In this document: positions 31,677 to 40,979 of the stretch, piece by piece
How positions within the stretch are numbered: the first letter of the stretch is position 1
How the letters are laid out: every line of letters begins with the position of its first letter
Origin: Forficula auricularia
Lineage: Eukaryota; Arthropoda; Insecta; Dermaptera; Forficulidae
Length of the DNA stretch: 64,000 nucleotides
Direction: 5' to 3'
Assembly (NCBI GenBank): GCA_024734495.1
Contig: JALMQS010000128.1
Span: 18,779,079-18,843,078 of the forward strand
Translations under genes and position numbers: made by a program
The notes under the pieces: generated by a model
Database searches by the model: none
The model's input: only the letters and a program-made list of their open reading frames with translations
Told to the model about the DNA's origin: nothing

Positions 31677-34600
31677 CTAAAAAAAAATCATTAACAAAAT
31701 ACGTCAGAAGGAAAGAAAAGGTAATGGTATCGAAGAGCGGCTTCACCTATTTTCTATGATAAAAAATAAAGTGATAAAGATATCAACATTTTTTTTTTAA
31801 TGATACCTATATTCCTTGGTGGATTTAATTTTCATCTAATCGAAGTGAACTGGAGGAAGCCTTGACTAGCCATCCGCTAGGCGGTTGGCTTGCAAATATT
31901 TTAAGTAGTTTTAAATAGTTTTATTCGGTTCGGTTAGATAGATCCAGTTTAGCTCGATTTTTCGTTTAGGATATGTCGAATTCCGGACTATTTTCAAATG
32001 TAGGCGAGTCCGATTTCTTTCTAAACTCACTTCGATTAGATAAAATAGAGGAGTGAACCGCGATTGGAATTAGGTGTACACCGTCTTTGGAATTACTTAG
32101 ATAATCTATTGTCTTCTACTTGGAAATGAAAGTGGGTGTACACGATTTTAGGTTGCGGTTCACCCCTCGGATAAAATTAATTCGTCAAGAAATACTAGCA
32201 TTACTATCAACATGTCGATATACTAGTATTTATTAGTTTATGTATTATCTCAGAAAATTGAAGCAGCTCTTCGATAGCATTACCAAAGATAAAATTAATA
32301 TTAAAAATTTACCTTATTTGCACAAAAAGAATGCCATTTATAACATTTAGCATATCAAGGACGGAGCCCATGGAAGGTGGTTGAATCTGAATTGGGGGTA
32401 AGGTTACCGCCGATTTTCCAGTGTAAATCTCATTCATTTTCTTTTGAAGAACTACTGCTTGTTGGGTAAGATGACGAAGACATTCAGAGGATTCTTTGGT
32501 TTTATCGTGACTTTCTCCTAACTAAAAAATTACATAATTTCCAATTAAAACTTTTCAATATTTACATAAAAAAATTAGTAAAGTGTTATGTGTAAATTTT
32601 CAAACAATTAAAATAAATAATTTTTAAGATATCAGAAAAATAATTAGAAAATGTATTGAAGGAGACAATAAAAGAGTGAGTCTTGTGCACTTGCGCACCC
32701 TGTTTAATTTCTTAACCTAACCACATGAAAGATGTTAAGCTTTCATTCATAAATTAATTCCTGTGAATCCATTGTAATAGACTGATGAAGAGGGCAAAGC
32801 CCTCGAAACTATAGTCTCGTTATAAATAAATAAAATTTATAATTCCAGCAGAAGACACACTCTTTTATTGTCTCCTTCAATATATAAAAATTCTGCTACT
32901 CTCGGCAAAAACTTTCAATTTAATAGAAAATGCATTATTTACTTACTTGTTGTTTATAAATTGCGTAAGTTTCTTTTTCGTTGTTTAGAGCAGATCGAAA
33001 ATCACCCATACAGCTTTGAGTTCGGGCTACTAAATGATAACTCACGGCGACCTTTAATGATCGAGCACCATAATATCTGATATTAAGTTGAAGAGCTTTT
33101 TCCAAGAATCTTAAGGAGAGATCATATTCTCCCACAGCATGAAGAATTAAACTTATATTACTCTGAAATAATTGAATTAATTAGATAGAGGTAATATATG
33201 TTGAATTTCAAAGTTAAAATATTATCAATAATAAAGAAGTTATTTTTATAATTTAAATAAGAAAAAAATTTATAGACTCTAGGACCAGCCTAGAATCAAA
33301 ACAGGAACCTATCGTATCCTGCTTGAAGTTAAAACAAACAGAGCTACAATTCTCCTATTCTTAACCGATTAAATATGTGGTTAGAGCATGTGTCTTTAAA
33401 AAAATTTTCTTCATTTTCGCATTTAATTTATAAAAAATTGTTTTCTTTTGAAAATGAAATTTTGCATCATGGCTTTGTGAAAGTTTAAAATGTTTTGCAA
33501 GCTTTAAGCTATGATTCACTAATAGTTGTTATATTTTTGTTAGTTAATTTATATTATAGGAAAACTATACAAAACTCAAATTAAATGATTTTATGAAGGG
33601 GTTAAAATAAGAGAAGTGCAGCTTTTTTTTATTTATGAACTCCCGCTAACGTTTCGGCTATTGGTTGTGGCCATCTTCAGAGCGGGAATTTGTCAATATT
33701 TATATAAAAAAATTGGATACACCAGTCATCAAATAAAACTATATACAAGAAATATACATATGATATATACAAAACTATATGCATGATATAGCATATGTAT
33801 ATTTCTTGTATATAGTTTTATCTGATGACTGGTGTATCCAAAAATTTTTTTATATAAATATTGACAAATTCCCGCTCTGAAGATGGCTACAACCAATAGC
33901 CGAAACGTTAGCGGGAGTTCATAAATAAAAGCTGCACGTCTCTTATTTTAACCCTTCATAAATTAATACAAATACAGCTATAAAGAATTCCTAAAATAAA
34001 TCAAATTATATGATCAAATTTTGATTTTAAAAGATTAGCTCTCTTAATTAAATATTTCATGATTATCATATTTAATTTTTCATTAAATTTTAAATATATG
34101 TAATACTTACATCAAGTGATGCAACTTCTGGATGATTTTCTCCACATACCAAAAGAGCAAGATATCGAGCTCTATATAAGAGTTTAAGAGCAGTTGATAC
34201 TTGACTATTTGCAAAACAGTATAGAGCCAAATGAGTCTAAAATAACAAATTATAAATACAACATCTTGACAAATTAAAATCATAATATATATCTAAATAT
34301 TACGAATTAAATTAAAAATAAGTGATTGCCTAAAATATTTTTAAATTTGCAGGTGTATTATAGAATATCTCAATAAGTACAGATCTTATTATCGCAATTA
34401 ATGAAAGAAGAGAAAAATAATTAATTTTTGAAATGAAATTTAATGGAATCGAAATATTCTGTTTCAGGTGGCGATCGCTAATTGTCGCTGATACAAGCAG
34501 GAGAGTATATACATATTTCAGTATAGCCATACTAGACTAGGCTATAGCGAAGGCTTACCATCTCCTCCTCGACACCTCCCACTTTCTCTTATCTCATCTC

Positions 34601-36726
34601 ACACCATCCATCTCTTCCGGGCCTATTTAGAGCCTACAACACCAACAACAACACATAATCAAGCGGGCCTCGGTTCGGTTCTCAAAACCGCGGCACACGC
34701 ACGCAATCCAATCATACGACCACGAGATCTACTTTATTAGATTCACAAAGAGAAACAAAGAGGTTGTCCTCTGCTTGATGCAAATAAACATACACACATA
34801 TATATCGAGATGATATATATGTGTGTAAGTTTATTTGTATCAAGCAGAGGACAACCTCTTTGTTTCTCTTTGTGAATCAACAACTCTGCTACTCTCGGCA
34901 AAACAAAAACTTTTCAACTTTATTAGATATCTATTATGTATAGTGTACGCCACAATGACTTATTTGAAAAAGAGAATGTTTCTCTCATTAGTTTAGAATT
35001 TATCGTATATGAATTAAAATTTTACTATAAGGATTCAAAAAGACAATCTTGTTAGTGTTGTTAATGAACCAAACATTAATAGAAAGTGCCTGATTTCCTT
35101 TATAGATATGTAAAAGACTTGTTTAAAAGAAATTATGAATATCTTATTCAACTGGTTAGATTAAAGTAAAAGTGAGACAAATTTTTATTTTATAAGCTTA
35201 TTTAAAAAAAATGAATCCTCATCTTTTAAAAAACAAACTTCAAAACGTTTGGAGTTAAAAAACATGTTTCGAAGATTGTTTTTTAAAAGAGTTGTATTTA
35301 TTTTAATTATAAAACAATCAATATAAATTTTTTTCTTAAGCTTATATATTTATGTAAATATTATTTCTTTTAGATTATTTTAGGTTTTACCTCATTCTAA
35401 CATAGATTTTATTCAATATACAAATATAAATGAATTTTTAAGTGAATTTTATACCAAAAAGTGATTTTCATTCTGATCCTAAAAGATTAATTAAAATTTA
35501 TATATCTACTATATATTTGAATCGGTCATTTTGAAAAGGGGTCATCACCATTTTTTTTTGAAAATGGGCTGGCTATCTCTCGGAGTTGCCTCACTTTTCA
35601 AACTAAATGTCAAAACACTGACCTTGCCTAGCTATTTAGGTGGCTAGAAATGACTCGTTTTCAAATGTAATACATGAATGAACATACTAAGAGACGAAAA
35701 ATAAAAAAAAAATGATTGTGTGGAAAAAATGGAGATGACCCCTTTTCAAAATAACCGATTCATTTACATCGAGCAGAAGACAACTCAGATTTAGATTTAT
35801 TCTTATAAATTCAACAACCCATATTCTCATCATTCTTTTATTTTTCTTATTTTTTTTTATTTTTTTATATTATTTTATTATATAGATACATTTTAAGAAA
35901 AGTTTATTCAAAGGGTTACTCACATATTCAGTAATGGTATAAGGATGATCGATTCCATTAACTCGTTCACTCATGAGAACAGCTTTTTGTTGAAAAGCCA
36001 TAGCTTCAGCATGTTCACCCATAATGTAGTTGAGACGTGCTAACATTCTAAGGCATTGAGCAATTTCAGGATGCATTGCTCCATAAACATTATTAAGAAG
36101 ATTGAGCGCTTCACTGATAAGTTCATAACCCTCTTTTAAATATCCCTGGTGAATTTTATTCTGACCAGTAGTATAGAAATTGTATGCATCCGTGGCCTAA
36201 AAATACCAAAAAAATCCAAACAAGATAAATTTGTTTTTATAAGTGAATTCTAGAAAATATTACTTAATAATATTTTTCAACATGATATATTTTAAAGACT
36301 TACCCGAGGATTGATATGCTTGACAACTGGAAAAATATTAACGATATCCTCTTCATAAAAAATAACTCGATTCTTGGCATCGAAATTGTATTCTCGAAGA
36401 AGAATTTGTACACCAGTTTTAATACAAAAAGATCTTAAAATGGTAAAAAAGAAAAACAATATATTAACTTCAAGTTTATAATTATTTTTTAACTTTGAAT
36501 ATAATACGCTTAAAAGAGAAATTTTTTGAAGCGTATATTGCTCACTAGCGGCATCAATCGTATCGGGACTAAGATCAAAATCATAATAAGCTTTGAGTTC
36601 AGAACGAAGTTGTTGCCAAAGAGTGCGGGAGGTCAATTGTGCCCATTCAAGACTGTCTGCACGCAGAGGATTAGCTCGACCTCGCCGTTTATAACGTCGC
36701 TTACTACGACTTTGAAGTTGATTTTT
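31463..36726 (-). CDS. CLUH: CLUH/clueless, 3' part (joined exons)
   Basis: Exons on the minus strand are 36509..36726, 36304..36433, 35924..36196, 34111..34236, 32947..33162, 32313..32521 and 31463..31676, giving 461 codons of the carboxy-terminal region. CLUH is a cytosolic RNA-binding protein that controls mRNAs for mitochondrial proteins and mitochondrial distribution; the Drosophila gene is clueless. Visible are the basic patch [10 protein letters not shown], the block [11 protein letters not shown] with [10 protein letters not shown], and the TPR-rich array ([52 protein letters not shown]). Full-length CLUH proteins are about 1300 residues, so some two thirds including the CLU domain must lie upstream, and it is not found in this window. 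Confidence 0.93.
32313..32521 (-). CDS. CLUH: CLUH exon
   Basis: Encodes [20 protein letters not shown], the QKKMNEIY helix and the conserved [19 protein letters not shown]. Acceptor TTTTTTAG, donor GTAAAT, ending two bases into a codon. Confidence 0.93.
32658..32923 (+). mobile_element. Retroelement family A with a hammerhead-like core
   Basis: The 266-bp insertion starts GAAGGAGACAATAAAAGAG, repeats that sequence inverted at 32857..32878, and ends with CTGCTACTCTCGGCAAAA and a short tail. A 13-bp target duplication with one mismatch, TAGAAAATGYATT (32645..32657 and 32924..32936), indicates retrotransposition. It sits in a CLUH intron, about 20 bases from the donor of exon 32947..33162. A second copy is at 55725..56070, and an unrelated-bodied element with the same 3' end is at 34743..34916. 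Confidence 0.65.
32771..32826 (+). ncRNA. Hammerhead-ribozyme-like motif, family A
   Basis: Order: stem I 5' strand (TTGTAA, TA bulge, GA), CTGATGA at 32782..32788, one extra A, helix II GAGGGC/GCCCTC with an AAA loop, GAAA at 32805..32808, small helix III CTATAG, then TC, with predicted cleavage after 32816, and stem I 3' strand TC, G, TTATAA. Core bases all match a type I hammerhead. The extra A between box and helix II is unusual. Confidence 0.65.
32947..33162 (-). CDS. CLUH: CLUH exon (TPR)
   Basis: 72 codons from [15 protein letters not shown] through [18 protein letters not shown] to YAIYKQQ; acceptor TTATTTCAG, donor GTAAGT. Confidence 0.95.
33641..33687 (-). ncRNA. Hammerhead-ribozyme-like motif, family B left
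   Basis: Minus strand: TCCCGCT, CTGAAGA, extra T, helix II (GGC/GCC with a looser second half), GAAA, CGTT, then AGCGGGA pairing seven bases with TCCCGCT as stem I. Confidence 0.6.
33870..33916 (+). ncRNA. Hammerhead-ribozyme-like motif, family B right
   Basis: Stem I TCCCGCT (33870..33876) and AGCGGGA (33910..33916), core CTGAAGA 33877..33883, extra T, helix II GGCT/AGCC, GAAA 33902..33905, then CGTT. The predicted cut is after the second T of CGTT. Helix III is essentially one pair. Confidence 0.6.
34111..34236 (-). CDS. CLUH: CLUH exon (TPR)
   Basis: 42 codons, [20 protein letters not shown] through [13 protein letters not shown]; acceptor TATTTTAG, donor GTAAGT. Confidence 0.95.
34743..34916. 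mobile_element. Small foldback retroelement sharing the family A 3' end
   Basis: An inverted repeat (TCACAAAGAGAAACAAAG at left, mirrored near 34860..34877) is followed by CTGCTACTCTCGGCAAAA, the same 3' end as family A. A perfect 12-bp target duplication ACTTTATTAGAT flanks it (34731..34742 and 34917..34928). No hammerhead core is present. Half a copy lies at 21483..21572. Confidence 0.65.
35924..36196 (-). CDS. CLUH: CLUH exon (TPR)
   Basis: 91 codons, [20 protein letters not shown] through [20 protein letters not shown] to TITEY; acceptor TTTTTAG, donor GTGAGT. This is the best conserved part of the window's CLUH. Confidence 0.95.
36304..36433 (-). CDS. CLUH: CLUH exon
   Basis: Encodes [17 protein letters not shown] through [17 protein letters not shown]; acceptor TTTTAAG, donor GTAAGT. 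Its upstream intron (36434..36508) is 75 bases, has no in-frame stop and lacks a GT donor at the expected place. Confidence 0.88.
36509..36726 (-). CDS. CLUH: CLUH exon (first seen in window)
   Basis: Acceptor CTTTCAG before 36726 is in an AT-rich tract. It encodes the basic patch [15 protein letters not shown], then [20 protein letters not shown] and QKISLL. The ATG 12 bases upstream is in frame but belongs to the intron end, so this is an internal exon and the coding sequence continues upstream out of reach. Confidence 0.88.
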
Positions 36727-36749
36727 CTGAAAGTTCATTTTTAATTAAT

Positions 36750-36960
36750 TTTTAATTATAATATGATTAGGCTTGCTGATGTCATTGCTCTTATAGGAGG
36801 CAATAAGAACTAAGAAGATTTTAAGGATGTTCTGAACGGAATCAACAAAAAGGATATCAAAATGAAAATAAATAAGAACAAGTCTAAGGTCTTAGTTTGT
36901 ACAAAGAAGGAACAAAAGAGACAGAGGGTGGCATACAAATAAACGGAGAGAACTTAGAAG
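36750..36960 (+). pseudogene. RTE-like LINE reverse transcriptase fragment
   Basis: Matches the start of the RTE-like fragment at 8702: a decayed catalytic motif (GCTGATGTCATTGCTCT), then a KMKINKNKSKVLVCTK segment, broken by stops. It sits just upstream of the first visible CLUH exon. Confidence 0.6.
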
Positions 36961-37009
36961 TTGAGAAATACGCTTTCTGGAATGAAAAATTATGTGGGAC
37001 AGAATAAAA

Positions 37010-37540
37010 ACCAAAAAGAAATAATAAGGAAAAACTGCGATTTTTTGCAAAAATTGTATTTTTTCAAAACTTCAACCTCATGTCCATTATCCAATCAAGA
37101 TTTAACTTTATTTAAATTGTAGAAAAATTTGATCTAGTTTATCGAAAACGTGCTCTTTCATGGTCAAAATGGGGAAAAATCGAAAACAGTACTAGTTTTA
37201 GGGATATTCAAAAGTGATCCCCGGGGCTGTTTTTTGACAGGCGCTAGTACCGGTTCTACTGAACCTAAATAGATTAAATTTTTATCATTTTATGCGTAAT
37301 TTGAAAATCTTTAATTTATCTAATAGAATATATTTTTGATTTGATAAGCGGCTTTAGAGTTATTCAAGAAAAACTGAAAAACTCCGAATTTTTTTTCATT
37401 TTGAGGCGCGTAGAAAAATTTCCACAACACGGATTTGGGGGAAAACTTAGGGTAGTAATATTGGAGTACCAATAAAGGTAGGTATCCCAGCAATAAAATC
37501 TTTACTGGAAATTATTTTCTGTTAAAATCGTAATTTGTCT
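37010..37540 (+). repeat. Dispersed repeat R3
   Basis: Shares AAACTGCGATTTTTTGCAAAA-type and GAGGCGCG/ AAAACTTAGGGTA-type blocks with 48850..49330 (same strand) and, inverted, with 48040..48200. Non-coding; class unknown. Confidence 0.55.
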
Positions 37541-37792
37541 GGACTAAAGAAGCTGTAACTAAATTTTTTTTAATTTTTAAAAATATCTATTTTACATTAG
37601 TAGTCTCAACGAATTTATTAAATATGAAGAACTCAATTAGCGAACTATAGTCCAAGTATATTATAATATACATTTAATAGGTAGGTAAACCTGTAAATTT
37701 TCTCCTTCTTCATGGGCTCTTTTTATTTGTTTTTAATTTTACAGAGGGTCAAAATCGTCTCTAAAAACTACTTTTGAAGTCCAAAATTTCAA

Positions 37793-37892
37793 NNNNNNNN
37801 NNNNNNNNNNNNNNNNNNNNNNNNNNNNNNNNNNNNNNNNNNNNNNNNNNNNNNNNNNNNNNNNNNNNNNNNNNNNNNNNNNNNNNNNNNNN
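37793..37892. other. Assembly gap of 100 N
   Basis: Exactly 100 unknown bases, a conventional placeholder, so true size and even adjacency of the two sides are uncertain. Confidence 0.97.
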
Positions 37893-39558
37893 GAGGGAAA
37901 ACTACCAACGGATACGAATAATGGAAAATAAAAAAAAAACGACATTAGTCGGACCATTGGTAGCTGCTACTTTCCGAGAGGACGAAGAGGAAAAAGGGAA
38001 ATTGGTGAAAAGGGTCATCGAAAATCGCCAAGCCACTAAAGAAACGATAAAATACAGCGCGGATAGCCGGGAAGTGGAAATCAAAGAGACCCATTTTAGG
38101 GTCACCACTGAAACCCGGGTAACACCTAAAATAGTGGCAGAAGAAAAACATAGAGAAGAAGAGAAAAGCGAAACGGAGAGGACACAAGAGTTGGAAAATC
38201 CACCAGAACCAAGGACAGTTATAAACGTTGAAGCATTAGTTCACGACGACCCAAGGGCGCCGGAAACGAAATTCAACGAAGTTGTATCACCAATTAAACC
38301 TACTGAGGATATGTATACGGCAGTAATACCACCAGCGGAAGGAGATCGGGTCCGAGTAATCCTGAAAAGGAAACGGCCTGATAGAATCGAAGCAATCGGC
38401 CATAATTCGTCCTCGGAAGAGGATGAATTAATAGAGTCTGAACAAACCATCATAAGGAAAAAAAAAAAAAAACGCCGATTGAACCAGGAGGAGAGAGAAG
38501 TAAACAATGAACCAATGACAGCGGTTATATATACGCAAGACCATCAGGAGAACCCGCATCCCGCCCCCAGTTGCGTATGGCTGCCACTGAAATGCCAAAA
38601 GGGCATAATATGGGCACTGGTGGACACAGGAAGTGAGGTGTCTCTTATAAAGAGGTCAGTCTTAAAACAACAACTGTCATCCCAAGACTTGCTAGGAATC
38701 CTTCCCACAACATCAAGTATATTAAAAGGGGTAATAGGAGAAAAGAGAACCCAAAAAATCTCACATCAAGCTCGGATTCAATGGCAGTACCAAAAGTTAA
38801 TCTTTTCTTGGAATTTTCTTGTAGCAGAATCGTTACCAATCGATTGCATATTAGGAATTGATTGGTGTAACCATTTCCAAGTAGTCATATATACAGGAAA
38901 CAATCAAAAAATAACAATCACTAGCGAGAAGGTCGGAGAGATGGAGGAACCAAATTCAACAGTACAGTTGGTAGCAGTGGTGTTTAATCAGGGTGTCCTG
39001 AACCAACTACCACTCAGCCGGGAACAAAAGGCCCAACTCGAACAATTATTAAATCAATACGAGAGGGTTTTTTCTGAACGACCAGGAAGGATAAGACACT
39101 ATCAACACCAGATAGTAATGAAAGATCCGATGAATAACTGTCACAACGAGTGTTTATCCAATACCCCTCAGTTAGTACATAAACAGAACCCAACCAGCTT
39201 CATTAGTCAAACCCACCGGTATTACAACTTGGGAGGTATCCCTCGGGAAAATAACCAAATTATAAAAAGCAAAATCCGAAAAGGGGTTGAACAGAAAATT
39301 GAGAAGAGACAGAAACGATACCGTACCAAAAAGGTGACACAATTTAAAGTGGGGAATTTAGTAATGGTTAAAGCTCTAGAATTCCCGAAATCAGGAGAAG
39401 AGACTAGGAAGTTATTCCTACTCTACAGGGGACCATACCGGGTATCCAAGGTGTTACCCAATGCATATCAATTAGAACATGAAAATGGTAGAATAATAGG
39501 GACGTTCAATATTAGGAGTGTGAAAGAATATCATTCACCGATTACCGAGTTGAACTAA
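37893..39558 (+). pseudogene. LTR retrotransposon polyprotein, internally deleted (protease joined to integrase end)
   Basis: The frame opens from the gap and runs to TAA at 39558. The first 200 or so residues are charged gag/linker sequence. A retropepsin-type protease follows, with the catalytic VDTGSE and the downstream ILGIDW. Then comes the segment just before reverse transcriptase (LSREQKAQLEQLL, YERVFSERPGR). The frame then jumps directly to the end of integrase, with FKVGNLVMVKA and the GPYRV module typical of Ty3/gypsy elements. The reverse transcriptase, RNase H and integrase core are deleted without breaking the frame. It cannot replicate by itself. Confidence 0.75.
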
Positions 39559-40979
39559 TAGTTGAATGTGGCCTTAGGCTAAAGGGGAGGCTCAGCCCCT
39601 ACTTCACATTCCTTTGAGTATCCTAAATAGTAACACCCTATTAATAACGAGACGTTACAGACAATCGTCCCTATTGAATGACAAAATTTTGACCAAAACG
39701 ACAAACGGACATATTCTGGAAAAGTGTAATGAAGTGAAGATAATCTGTAAATACGTTCGTACTAACACTAGATTAAGTACTTACCCTTAATTTAGCATAA
39801 GTTCGTTCGTACTAAACTTAGACCTAAGTTACTAACCACTAAACATTGTAAATGCGTTCTTTTCTACTAACCCTAGTTCTAACTAACATAGAATAAGCGC
39901 GTTCTTACTAATCTAGGTCCTAAGTAACTAACGACACCAACAACCAGTCAATTAAGTCTTCAATATTACACCGGACCAGAAGGACAGACGAAAGACCTTC
40001 GGACAAAAGTTCGAATTAATTTGGGAAAAACAAAATTAGAATCAGTAATAAACCATTGAAGTAATTGGGAATGGGGGGGGGATTGCCAGGAAAACAAATA
40101 ACAATAATTGGGGGGGGGGGGTTCTTAAAAACCCTACAGAAAGGTCTTAAATTGAACAACATGGTAGAGCCGTAATAAAACTAGATAACTCACGATAAAT
40201 TGGTCACAAATAACCACCTCATAACCGTACCACCTAGGATAATGTCATAGTTGAGAAATAAAATAGATAATCAATAGCCCGAATTCATGAGTGGGAAGTT
40301 CCAACCTATCTTCGGTACGAATAGTGGAGATCAATGACATGGAATGATTTGTTTAGCGCGCGGTACCCTGGTCCAGCATTGATGGGGAAGAGTGAAGCAG
40401 CCGGTGACATTCATTGCCACTAGTGTGTAAAATAATACAATCTAACGTAAATGTGTGGTTTCTAAGGAAATACTGGGCAACGACCCTAAAATGAATGATC
40501 AATCCAAAAAGTTAGTAGTAACAATTCCGAGTTAGTGTAGGATTGGCCGAGATGACCAGCCTGAATAGTCATGACGTGGAAGAAGTCAAAGCTTTTCAAG
40601 CTAAGAAAACGTTGGTAGGTTTCACGTAAGGAATGGTAGTATATTGGTTAGATACAGAATTAAAACAACCTGACGGATCATGATTGGGATTGACAGTGCG
40701 CGATCGGACCTGGAAATGGAAGATGGGGGATAAATTTATTAATGAATAATTGGGTTAGGAACAAAAAAGAAAGGGGTTGGGGGTAATATCATTGCGGGTA
40801 TAAAGGGAAAATCACCCTGGATATAAAATTTTGTTTATTTATATGAAAGGCGGAAAAGCCAATTTAGATTTAAGTAAACTGGTAACACCAAAAAGTGAAC
40901 CAATAAAATCAGAGGCCAAATAACTTCAGTCAAGTTCAGAAATCCAATAGAAGATTATTTGATTTCTGAAGGGGGGGAA
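39559..40979 (+). other. 3' non-coding part of the LTR element, ending in a polypurine tract
   Basis: No sizeable open frame. Two poly-G runs occur near 40073 and 40111. The stretch ends in the polypurine tract GAAGGGGGGGAA (about 40968..40979), which primes plus-strand synthesis, immediately before the LTR. Confidence 0.6.

Larger units (their letters stand above)
33591..33962. mobile_element. Foldback element family B with two hammerhead-like cores
   Basis: A nearly perfect palindrome of 372 bases: arms of about 170 bases begin TTATGAAGGGGTTAAAATAA and are mirrored at the right. Each arm contains a hammerhead-like core, in opposite orientations. The interior is only a short AT-rich loop. 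It lies in a CLUH intron. Because the arms are symmetric, a target duplication cannot be separated from the ends. Confidence 0.65.
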
